From JALYIM01 sp040003205 (GTDB taxonomy: Bacteria > Acidobacteriota > Terriglobia > Terriglobales > Acidobacteriaceae): a DNA stretch of 9,034 nucleotides. Location: the NCBI GenBank assembly GCA_040003205.1, contig JBDUDA010000123.1, positions 1 to 9,034 of the forward strand. The letters run 5' to 3'. Below, piece after piece: positions 1-6,803 of the stretch. The notes below the pieces were generated by a model, which saw nothing but the letters and a program-made list of their open reading frames with translations, did not search any database and was not told the DNA's origin. Made by a program: the position numbers and the translations under genes. Every line of letters begins with the position of its first letter. Position 1 is the stretch's first letter.

Positions 1-1
1 G

Positions 2-82
2 CTAAAAATCCTGTCGTGGACAACAGGTGTGTTTATCGCAGCTTTGAATGTCTGGCTGTTAGTGCAGATATTTCGTCACTGA
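2..82 (+). CDS. Partial C-terminus of a probable Nramp-family Mn2+/Fe2+ transporter
   Basis: Only the last 26 codons and a TGA stop lie in the window; the reading frame starts at base 2 and the gene begins upstream. The peptide is strongly hydrophobic and forms most of one membrane helix. It contains the string ALNVWLLV, which closely resembles the end of E. coli MntH (ALNIWLLV by memory), the last transmembrane segment of Nramp proton-coupled divalent metal transporters. The family takes Mn2+ or Fe2+ into the cytoplasm across the inner membrane. The other two plus frames give no comparably hydrophobic peptide. A short C-terminal helix is thin evidence, so another polytopic membrane protein is possible. 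Confidence 0.55.
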   Translation, partial: LKILSWTTGVFIAALNVWLLVQIFRH

Positions 83-170
83 ATTAGGGGCAGCGGCGAG
101 TCAGTGTTCCAGAATCTCGCTCGACAGGTTTACACTAGAAGGTTGAGGTGATGCCGCCGCACTGACAGTG
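77..170. repeat. Interlocking short palindromes in the aconitase leader
   Basis: CACTGA (77-82) is the exact reverse complement of TCAGTG (101-106), which in turn pairs with CACTGA at 160-165. The long-range pair extends to seven bases, GTCAGTG (100-106) with CACTGAC (160-166). The last copy is also half of a perfect 11-bp palindrome, CACTGACAGTG (160-170), ending 46 nt before the acnA start. The first arm overlaps the stop of the upstream gene. The arms could form alternative, mutually exclusive RNA stems, or 160-170 could be a protein operator. There is no T-run, so it is not an intrinsic terminator. I found no convincing -35/-10 pair between 83 and 216; TACACT at 131-136 is a weak -10 at best. 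Confidence 0.35.
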
Positions 171-216
171 AGGGGCGCGCAAAATACCGCAGCGCGATCG
201 AAATGAAGGCCATTTT

Positions 217-2919
217 ATGAACAGCTTTGGAAGCCGCTCGACCCTCAAAGTGGGCAAGCGCGATTACGAAATCTACCGCATTTCTGCTCTCGACCAGCAG
301 GGAGTTTCAACCCGGCATCTGCCATTCTCGCTGCGAATCCTGCTGGAGAACCTGCTGCGCACCGAAGATGGACGCAATGTTTCGAGCAATGACATTCGCG
401 CCCTGGCGGCGTGGAACAGCAAGTCGAAGCCCGAGCAGGAAATAGCGTTTACTCCCAGCCGCGTGTTGCTTCAGGACTTCACCGGCGTGCCCGCAGTCGT
501 AGACCTCGCCGCCATGCGCGATGCGATGGAGCGTTTATCCGGCGATCCAGCATTGATCAATCCGCTTCAGCCCGCGGAACTCGTGATTGATCACTCTGTG
601 CAGGTAGATGAATTCGGCACTCGCGAAGCTTTCGGCTTGAACGCGGAACTGGAATTCATCCGCAACAAGGAGCGCTACGCATTTCTGCGCTGGGGACAGA
701 CTGCCTTTCGCAATCTTGCAATCGTGCCGCCGGACACGGGCATCGTCCACCAGGTGAATCTGGAATTTCTGGCACGCGTAGTCTTCGTGCAGGAAGCAGA
801 TGGAAAAAGTGCGGCTTATCCCGACACGCTCGTGGGAACGGATTCGCATACCACCATGGTTAATGGATTAGGCGTCCTAGGATGGGGAGTCGGGGGAATC
901 GAAGCTGAGGCGGCCATGCTCGGGCAGCCCGTTTCGATGCTGATTCCGCAAGTTGTCGGAGTGAAGCTCAGCGGCAAATTGCGCGAAGGCGCGACCGCGA
1001 CCGATCTGGTCCTCACCATTACCGAGATGCTTCGCATGCATGGCGTAGTCGGTAAATTTGTGGAATATTTCGGCCCTGGATTGCCGGAGCTGCCGCTCGC
1101 CGATCGCGCGACGATTGGAAACATGTCTCCGGAGTACGGAGCGACCTGCGGGATTTTCCCCGTGGACAAAGAAACACTCGCCTACCTTCGCCTCACCGGA
1201 CGCAGTGAAGAACAGATCGCCTTGGTGGAAGCCTATTGCCGCGAACAAGGATTGTTCCACGACGAAAACACTCCGGAAGCGGAATATTCCGAGTTGCTGG
1301 CGCTGGATTTATCCGAAGTCGAGCCGAGCATCGCCGGACCGAAGCGTCCGCAAGATCGAGTTGCGCTCTCGAAGGCGGGGGAGTCATTCGAAAAGGCCTT
1401 GCCCGGACTGATCAAGACGAGTAAAGGCGGAGACGCGAGCGCAACTACTGCCAGCAACGGAAATCTTCATCACGGAAGCGTAGTGATTGCGGCGATCACC
1501 AGTTGCACCAACACTTCAAATCCGTCGGTAATGATTGCCGCCGGATTGCTGGCGAAGAAAGCGGTCGAGCGCGGATTGCAGGTGCCGCACTCGGTGAAGA
1601 CCTCGCTGGCGCCCGGATCAAAAGTAGTGCGGGACTATCTGGAGCGTGCCGGTCTCATCCCCTATCTCGAAACACTAAAATTCCACATCGTCGGCTATGG
1701 ATGCACGACCTGCATCGGCAACTCCGGTCCGCTTCCGGAAGAAGTTTCGCGGGAGATTGAGGAGAAGAATTTGGTCGTCGCCTCGGTATTGTCGGGAAAC
1801 CGCAATTTCGAAGGACGTATCAATTCCGAGGTGCGAGCGAATTATTTGATGTCTCCTCCTCTGGTGGTCGCGTTCGCGTTGGCCGGACGTATAGATCTCG
1901 ACCTAAAAAGTGATGCACTCGGCAAAGATAAGAGTGGGAAGCCGGTGTTTCTCGCTGACATTTGGCCGTCGCAGCAGGAAGTCGAAAACGCCATGCGGAA
2001 ATCAATTTCGTCCGACATGTTTCGCGACAGCTACGCCGGAGTTTACGAGGGAGATCAGCGCTGGCGCTCGCTGCCGGTGCCGAAGGGCGATACTTACGTC
2101 TGGGAAACAGACTCCACTTACATTCGGCGCGCTCCATATTTCGATGATATGACCGTGAAACCCGCGTCCGTGGCTGAGATCAAGCAGTCTCGGGTGCTGG
2201 CCGTCTTAGGAGACAGCGTCACCACTGACCATATTTCTCCGGCAGGTTCGATTAAGAAAGACAGTCCTGCGGGAAAATATTTGATCGAGCATGGAGTAAA
2301 GCCCGCCGACTTTAATTCTTACGGATCGCGGCGCGGCAACCACGAAGTCATGGTGCGTGGAACCTTTGCCAACGTCCGCCTGCGAAACAAGATGGTGCCG
2401 AATCTTGAAGGCGGATTTACGCGCCATCTGCCGGACGGAGACGAGATGTCCATCTTCGACGCTTCCGAAAAATATATTGCCGGCGGTGTTCCTCTGGTGA
2501 TTGTTGCCGGCAAGGAATACGGTTCCGGCTCATCGCGCGACTGGGCCGCGAAAGGCCCTCGTTTGCTCGGCGTACGTGTAGTGATTGCGGAAAGTTATGA
2601 ACGCATTCACCGCTCAAATCTCGTTGGTATGGGCATCCTGCCACTACAGTTTGTCAACGGAGAGAACGCGCAATCGCTGACTCTGACTGGTGAAGAGATA
2701 TTCGATTTCGGAGCCGTCCGCGAGTTGGTGGAAAACTTTACGGCCGGGCGTACGCTGAAAGTCTTTGCGAGAACGAAGGAAAAGACGACCGAATTTGAGG
2801 CGCTCGTCCGAATTGATACGCCACAGGAAGCGCAGTACTACGCCAATGGCGGCATCCTGCAATATGTTTTGCGGCAACTGCTTGCCAGCAAGGCGCGTCC
2901 GCAAACCGTGGACGCATAA
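217..2919 (+). CDS. acnA: Aconitate hydratase, AcnA/IRP1 type
   Basis: This 900-residue protein interconverts citrate and isocitrate through cis-aconitate in the TCA cycle, in the cytoplasm. The three [4Fe-4S] ligands are visible: Cys430 in TSCTNTS, and Cys496 and Cys499 in GCTTCIGNSG. Their spacing (66 and 3) equals that of E. coli AcnA. The catalytic domains fill roughly residues 1-590. The C-terminal swivel domain holds GDSVTTDHISPAGS and the active-site loop GSGSSRDW (769-776). Length and domain order match monomeric AcnA (E. coli about 891 residues) rather than AcnB. The ATG is chosen because GAAGG (205-209) lies 7 nt upstream and the N-terminus aligns with the family. A probable metal-transporter gene ends 134 nt upstream and hslV follows 70 nt downstream. 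Activity on 2-methylcitrate intermediates is possible, but no prp gene is present to suggest it. Confidence 0.97.
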   Translation: MNSFGSRSTLKVGKRDYEIYRISALDQQGVSTRHLPFSLRILLENLLRTEDGRNVSSNDIRALAAWNSKSKPEQEIAFTPSRVLLQDFTGVPAVVDLAAMRDAMERLSGDPALINPLQPAELVIDHSVQVDEFGTREAFGLNAELEFIRNKERYAFLRWGQTAFRNLAIVPPDTGIVHQVNLEFLARVVFVQEADGKSAAYPDTLVGTDSHTTMVNGLGVLGWGVGGIEAEAAMLGQPVSMLIPQVVGVKLSGKLREGATATDLVLTITEMLRMHGVVGKFVEYFGPGLPELPLADRATIGNMSPEYGATCGIFPVDKETLAYLRLTGRSEEQIALVEAYCREQGLFHDENTPEAEYSELLALDLSEVEPSIAGPKRPQDRVALSKAGESFEKALPGLIKTSKGGDASATTASNGNLHHGSVVIAAITSCTNTSNPSVMIAAGLLAKKAVERGLQVPHSVKTSLAPGSKVVRDYLERAGLIPYLETLKFHIVGYGCTTCIGNSGPLPEEVSREIEEKNLVVASVLSGNRNFEGRINSEVRANYLMSPPLVVAFALAGRIDLDLKSDALGKDKSGKPVFLADIWPSQQEVENAMRKSISSDMFRDSYAGVYEGDQRWRSLPVPKGDTYVWETDSTYIRRAPYFDDMTVKPASVAEIKQSRVLAVLGDSVTTDHISPAGSIKKDSPAGKYLIEHGVKPADFNSYGSRRGNHEVMVRGTFANVRLRNKMVPNLEGGFTRHLPDGDEMSIFDASEKYIAGGVPLVIVAGKEYGSGSSRDWAAKGPRLLGVRVVIAESYERIHRSNLVGMGILPLQFVNGENAQSLTLTGEEIFDFGAVRELVENFTAGRTLKVFARTKEKTTEFEALVRIDTPQEAQYYANGGILQYVLRQLLASKARPQTVDA

Positions 2920-2966
2920 AGGCCATCGCGCAGCAGGTTCCGCGCAAAGCTCGGCTGTTCATCCAC

Positions 2967-2975
2967 TGATATAAT
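2967..2975 (+). promoter_or_regulatory. Extended -10 promoter element ahead of hslV
   Basis: TGATATAAT is a perfect TATAAT (2970-2975) preceded by the extended TGn motif, in the 70-nt gap between acnA and hslV. No good -35 lies 16-18 nt upstream, which extended -10 promoters tolerate. Transcription would begin near 2981-2983, leaving a leader of only about 8 nt before the ATG at 2990. The AGGG at 2977-2980 would then be missing from that transcript. It is seen in sequence only. Confidence 0.45.
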
Positions 2976-2989
2976 CAGGGTTCGCCCTC

Positions 2990-3532
2990 ATGAGTCCAAA
3001 GAGATTAATACGTTCCACCACCGTATTGTGCATACGCCGCAACGGTAGCGTTGTGATGGCTGGCGATGGCCAGGTCACGCTAGGCGAAGGGGTCATCAAA
3101 CATACTGCCAAGAAGATTCGGCGTCTTTATCAGGAGAAAATTCTCGCGGGGTTTGCGGGCTCTACCGCCGACGCGTTTTCACTTTTTAGCCGCTTCGAAG
3201 CCAAGCTCGAGCAATATCACGGCAACGTCGGACGCGCTGCCGTCGAGCTGGCGAAAGACTGGCGCACCGACAAATTTTTGCGGCATCTTGAAGCTTTGCT
3301 CCTGGTCTCAGACAAAGAGCAGACATTTCTGTTAAGCGGTCAGGGTGATGTGATCGAGCCTGACGGCGGCATTGCCGCCATCGGCAGCGGAGGCCCTTAT
3401 GCTCAAGCGGCGGCACAAGCTTTGGCGGAACACACGCAGCTAACCGCGCGCCAGATTGCCGAAGAAGCGATGAAGGTTGCGGGCAGAATGTGCATCTATA
3501 CCAATGACAAAGTAACGATCGAAGAGTTGTAG
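2990..3532 (+). CDS. hslV: HslV peptidase subunit of the HslVU (ClpQY) protease
   Basis: HslV forms a double-hexamer peptidase chamber that degrades unfolded proteins fed in by HslU in the cytoplasm. It belongs to the N-terminal-threonine (proteasome beta) hydrolases. The mature protein should start at Thr10 (RS|TTVLC), so nine residues form a propeptide; E. coli HslV begins directly with Met-Thr-Thr. With that offset, the catalytic-site equivalents are all present: Asp26 (E. coli Asp17), Lys42 (Lys33) and Ser133 (Ser124) in IGSGGPYA. The stretch AVELAKDWRTDKFLR is a typical family block. No start codon lies closer to Thr10, so the ATG at 2990 is the only reasonable start; AGGG (2977-2980) is 9 nt upstream. 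hslU follows after 20 nt, the usual operon order. Confidence 0.97.
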   Translation: MSPKRLIRSTTVLCIRRNGSVVMAGDGQVTLGEGVIKHTAKKIRRLYQEKILAGFAGSTADAFSLFSRFEAKLEQYHGNVGRAAVELAKDWRTDKFLRHLEALLLVSDKEQTFLLSGQGDVIEPDGGIAAIGSGGPYAQAAAQALAEHTQLTARQIAEEAMKVAGRMCIYTNDKVTIEEL

Positions 3533-3552
3533 GAAGTTTTTTAAGTTTATCT

Positions 3553-4971
3553 ATGGCTATTTATTTACCGGGTGTTGCGGAAGAAGAACAGATTGCTTTG
3601 GACGAGCTCACTCCCCGTGAGATCGTGGCCGAGCTCGATAAGCACGTGATTGGACAGAAAGACGCCAAACGCGCGGTGGCGATAGCGCTGCGCAACCGCA
3701 TGCGTCGCCAAAAGCTGACGCCCGAACTCGCGGAAGACGTGATTCCGAAGAACATCATCATGATCGGTCCCACTGGAGTGGGCAAAACGGAAATCGCTCG
3801 CCGCCTTGCCAAGCTTGCAAATTCTCCATTCCTCAAAGTGGAAGCGTCGAAATTTACCGAAGTCGGCTATGTAGGACGTGACGTCGAGTCCATGATTCGC
3901 GACTTAGTCGAAACTGCGATCGAGAATGTGCGCGAAGAGAAGCTTGAGGACGTCTCCGACAAAGCAGAGCTCAATGCCGAAGAGCGGCTACTCGATATTT
4001 TATTGCCGCCGGTTTCTCCTCCGAAGTCTTCCGACACCTCCAGCGGAGGGATTGTGCTGGAAGGGACGACTACCGCCGGCACGGATTCGCAGTCGCGCAC
4101 ACGCGAAAAGCTGCGGCAACAGTTGCGTGAAGGCAAGCTCGATGACCGCACGGTAGAAATTGACGTTCGCGAAAGAAATTTTCCATCTTTTGAAATCATC
4201 TCCAACCAGGGCGTTGAGGAGATGGACGTCAATATGAAAGACATGCTGCCCAGTCTCTTCGGACAGCGCACCAAGAAGCGGAAGATGAAGGTGAACGAGG
4301 CCTTCGAATATTTGATTCAGGAAGAAGAGCAGCGCCTGATTGATATGGACCAGGTGACGCGCCTGGCGATTGATCGCGTCGAAGATTCCGGAATAATTTT
4401 TCTCGATGAAATTGACAAGATTGCCGGCCGAGAAGGCGGACATGGTCCAGACGTTTCACGCGAAGGCGTGCAGCGCGACATTCTGCCCATCGTGGAAGGC
4501 ACCAACGTAAGCACGCGCTACGGGATGGTACGCACCGACCACATTCTGTTCATCGCCGCCGGAGCATTTCACGTTTCCAAGCCGAGCGATTTGATCCCCG
4601 AATTGCAGGGACGGTTCCCCATTCGCGTGGAGTTGCAATCTCTCACCATGGAAGATTTTGTGCGGATATTGACTGAGCCGAAGTCTTCATTGGTAAAGCA
4701 ATACACCGCGCTGCTGGAAACTGAGAGTGTGAAGCTGGAATTTACTCAGGACGCTTTGGAAGAAATCGCGCGCTTCGCCTTCCGAGTCAACGAAGGGACA
4801 GAGAACATTGGCGCACGCCGCCTGCATACGATTCTAGAACGCGTGCTCGACGAAATCAGCTTTGACGCTCCCGAGAAAAAAGGCGAAGAGATTAAAATCG
4901 ACGCAGCTTATGTCAGTGCGCGTTTGACCGATATCGTGAAAGATCAAGACCTGTCGCGCTACATTCTGTGA
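3553..4971 (+). CDS. hslU: HslU ATPase/unfoldase subunit of the HslVU protease
   Basis: HslU is the AAA+ (Clp/Hsp100) hexamer that binds, unfolds and threads substrates into HslV using ATP. Motifs in order: Walker A GPTGVGKT (72-79), pore loop GYVG (105-108), Walker B IIFLDEID (281-288), the arginine-finger region QGRFPIRVEL (around Arg354) and sensor-2 GARRLHT (420-426). The C-terminus DLSRYIL is the tail that docks into HslV. At 472 residues it exceeds E. coli HslU (443). TPREI starts at residue 20 instead of about 5, and the I-domain carries a Ser/Thr/Gly-rich insertion near residues 155-175. The nearest Shine-Dalgarno match, AGGAAG (3531-3536), overlaps the hslV stop and lies 16 nt from the ATG, which is long; translational coupling to hslV is likely. 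No alternative in-frame start lies upstream. Confidence 0.97.
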   Translation: MAIYLPGVAEEEQIALDELTPREIVAELDKHVIGQKDAKRAVAIALRNRMRRQKLTPELAEDVIPKNIIMIGPTGVGKTEIARRLAKLANSPFLKVEASKFTEVGYVGRDVESMIRDLVETAIENVREEKLEDVSDKAELNAEERLLDILLPPVSPPKSSDTSSGGIVLEGTTTAGTDSQSRTREKLRQQLREGKLDDRTVEIDVRERNFPSFEIISNQGVEEMDVNMKDMLPSLFGQRTKKRKMKVNEAFEYLIQEEEQRLIDMDQVTRLAIDRVEDSGIIFLDEIDKIAGREGGHGPDVSREGVQRDILPIVEGTNVSTRYGMVRTDHILFIAAGAFHVSKPSDLIPELQGRFPIRVELQSLTMEDFVRILTEPKSSLVKQYTALLETESVKLEFTQDALEEIARFAFRVNEGTENIGARRLHTILERVLDEISFDAPEKKGEEIKIDAAYVSARLTDIVKDQDLSRYIL

Positions 4972-4985
4972 TTTGCCCGGCTGGG

Positions 4986-5029
4986 GCGCAGCGATTCGAA
5001 CGGTTTCTTCTGTTACGCTGTTGCTGCGC
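4986..5029 (+). repeat. Inverted repeat ending next to the lipoprotein start codon
   Basis: GCGCAGC (4986-4992) and GCTGCGC (5023-5029) are perfect 7-bp complements separated by 30 nt. The right arm ends two bases before the ATG at 5032. An alternative shorter pairing, CAGCG (4989-4993) with CGCTG (5016-5020), is possible. No T-run follows, so it is not an intrinsic terminator for hslU. If formed in RNA it would cover the ribosome entry site of the downstream gene. Confidence 0.3.
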
Positions 5030-5031
5030 GC

Positions 5032-6126
5032 ATGCGGCCACACCTACCTAAACTTGTTCTGTCAGTTCTAGCGGGCTTGGTAGGATGCGGGTCTCCCGGC
5101 GCTCCCCTTCCACCTTCGTTGAATTTGCCTCGTCCGGTCAGCGATCTTCATGCTATTCGCAAAGCGGGCAAAGTCATGTTCTCGTGGACGTCCCCCAGCG
5201 AGAGCACCGATCACCAACGACTCCGCCAGATTGGACGCACAAAAATCTGCCGCGATCTACGGGCACTTGTCGGGGATTGCCAGCATTATGTGGGCGACAT
5301 TCTCGCCGGTACGTCTGACCTGAGAGAAAAAGAAAAGAAAAGACCCAGCCTGAATGCGAAGGTCCAGGGCAGTTTCGAGGATACGATTCCTGAGTCGTTG
5401 CAACGCGAAAATCCCACAGGCCAAATTGTCTACGCACTCTCTGTTTTGAACGACAGCGGCCGGAGTGCTGGACTGTCGAACCAGGTGACGGTTCCGTCTG
5501 CTCCTACGCTGTCGGCTCCGGGCGGCTTGCGCGCAGAGGTGCAGGTAGAAGGAATTCTGCTCACTTGGGAAAAGTCGCAGGGCCAAGCCATCCCCGGATT
5601 ATTGTTTAAATACCGCGTCTACCGCCGTGCGGACGGAACTTCGGCCGATACCGTGGTAGGCGAACTTCCGCTCCCTGAGTCAGGAGCACCACATCTGTTG
5701 GACCGAAATCTCGAATGGGAAAAGAAATATCTCTATCGCGTAACAGTCGTCACTGCGGTTAACGATGGGGCAAGCAACGCTGAAGTCGAAGGCGACGACA
5801 CTAATCCGCTGCCCGTGCTGGCCCATGACACTTTCCCGCCGGCTGTGCCTTCCGGATTGGAAGCTGTCTTCACGAATGCCGCTCCGCAATCATTCGTGGA
5901 TTTGATCTGGACCCCTGACACCGACGCCGATCTTGCTGGATATAACGTTTATCGGCTCCGGGAAGGCGAAGCAGTAAGAAGGCTCAACTCAGAGTTGGTG
6001 CGAGTTCCGGCATATCGCGATTTTGCAATTTCCGCGGGCGACAAATATTCGTATTTCGTTTCTGCGGTGGATGTGCGAGGCAATGAAAGCGCCCGCTCGG
6101 AACCAGCCAGTGAAAGCGTTCCTTAG
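5032..6126 (+). CDS. Predicted lipoprotein with fibronectin type III domains
   Basis: The 364-residue protein begins with a short basic n-region, a hydrophobic stretch and the lipobox LVGC, which puts the lipidated cysteine at residue 19. It should therefore be exported by Sec and anchored to a membrane facing the periplasm or outside. The rest reads as about three fibronectin type III beta-sandwiches, near 35-153, 154-255 and 266-360. Typical signs are the Trp in FSWTSP, LTWEK and LIWTP, the Tyr motifs YRVYRR and YNVYR, and the closing VSAVDVRGNES. The first domain contains a highly charged stretch (about 97-107). No enzyme motif is visible; the family usually mediates binding or acts as a scaffold. 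The start has no clear Shine-Dalgarno, but it gives an ideal signal peptide. It lies 60 nt after hslU on the same strand. Confidence 0.8.
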   Translation: MRPHLPKLVLSVLAGLVGCGSPGAPLPPSLNLPRPVSDLHAIRKAGKVMFSWTSPSESTDHQRLRQIGRTKICRDLRALVGDCQHYVGDILAGTSDLREKEKKRPSLNAKVQGSFEDTIPESLQRENPTGQIVYALSVLNDSGRSAGLSNQVTVPSAPTLSAPGGLRAEVQVEGILLTWEKSQGQAIPGLLFKYRVYRRADGTSADTVVGELPLPESGAPHLLDRNLEWEKKYLYRVTVVTAVNDGASNAEVEGDDTNPLPVLAHDTFPPAVPSGLEAVFTNAAPQSFVDLIWTPDTDADLAGYNVYRLREGEAVRRLNSELVRVPAYRDFAISAGDKYSYFVSAVDVRGNESARSEPASESVP

Positions 6127-6149
6127 GATGTGGAGCGCACATTGGAGGA

Positions 6150-6767
6150 CTAGTTTTTAATCCGTACCTGAACTTTGGTTCCTTCCGGCAGATCTCCATC
6201 GAGCAACTGAATTTTTCCGTCGCGCACCAGGCCGTCGAATTCCCTGCGCTGTACCGACGACGTAGCAGCTTCTCGTGGCTTAGGCTCGACGAATTTCGCC
6301 ACCCGCCCCATTCCTTTGTCCATAGCGGCGTTGGCCAGATCGTCCGCCTCCTGGTTGTGCCCCCGCAAAACGTGGCCAATAGAAAACCATGTGAGTTGCG
6401 CCATCAGCTCTTTGGCGCGGGCGTGCAGGTTCTGCAGGGCAAGATTTTTGACTTTGTAAATCCCTTTAATCTGCCGGACAAGCAGTTCCGAATCGCTGAT
6501 AACTTTCAAGGATTTGTGACCGTTTTCAACCGCATATTCGAGGGCCGCGATCAGGCCCTGATATTCGGCGACGTTGTTCGTCTGGTGACCGAGATACTGG
6601 CTCAGGGCTGCGACTTTCTTGCCCGCCTGGTCTTGAATAACAACTCCATACCCAGCTGGACCAGGATTGCCTCGAGCTCCGCCGTCGCTGTAAGCAATCA
6701 GGTAACGCTCGGGCAGGGGAGGAGAAATTGATTTGCTGACGGACATAGGAAAAAGTTTAGCACTCAT
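6150..6767 (-). CDS. Type I ribonuclease H domain protein with a C-terminal extension
   Basis: RNase HI enzymes cut the RNA strand of RNA-DNA hybrids using two metal ions. The domain spans about residues 20-150 of 205 and keeps the carboxylate set: Asp28 (YSDGGARGNPG), Glu68 (NNVAEYQGL), Asp92 (SDSELL) and Asp142 (HNQEADDLA), plus His137. It resembles the RVT_3 or YpdQ-like single-domain group; I see no N-terminal hybrid-binding domain. Residues 153-205 extend beyond the fold; after a basic, Ser-rich linker, residues 177-205 look like a compact beta module (DGKIQLLDGDLPEGTKV). The start is uncertain: ATG at 6767 and ATG at 6746 (residue 8) both lack a good Shine-Dalgarno, and conservation only begins near residue 22. 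It lies 36 nt after the phosphoesterase gene and converges on the lipoprotein gene. I withhold rnhA because the exact RNase H subgroup is unclear. Confidence 0.9.
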   Translation of the reverse strand: MSAKLFPMSVSKSISPPLPERYLIAYSDGGARGNPGPAGYGVVIQDQAGKKVAALSQYLGHQTNNVAEYQGLIAALEYAVENGHKSLKVISDSELLVRQIKGIYKVKNLALQNLHARAKELMAQLTWFSIGHVLRGHNQEADDLANAAMDKGMGRVAKFVEPKPREAATSSVQRREFDGLVRDGKIQLLDGDLPEGTKVQVRIKN

Positions 6768-6803
6768 TTTCCGCGCGAGTTGATGGGTTCGCCGAAGGCG
6801 CGT

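Noticed and set aside
129..136. TTTACA / TACACT as promoter elements for acnA
   Set aside because: The two overlap and neither has a partner at proper spacing, so no promoter can be called from sequence.
877..1260. Antisense open frames inside acnA (also 535-849 and 1820-2137)
   Set aside because: They lie fully within a strongly conserved coding gene and show no start signals or domain patterns; shadow frames.
3867..4443. Antisense open frames over hslU
   Set aside because: Low-complexity Ser/Arg-rich translations opposite a conserved AAA+ gene; shadow frames.
4993..5003. GATTCGAAC, resembling the reverse complement of a tRNA T-loop
   Set aside because: The flanking bases do not form a T-stem and no acceptor or anticodon arm can be built around it.
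6142..6149. Strong Shine-Dalgarno-like TTGGAGGA on the plus strand after the lipoprotein stop
   Set aside because: No suitably spaced start with an open frame follows; the DNA is the 3' end of the RNase H gene on the other strand.
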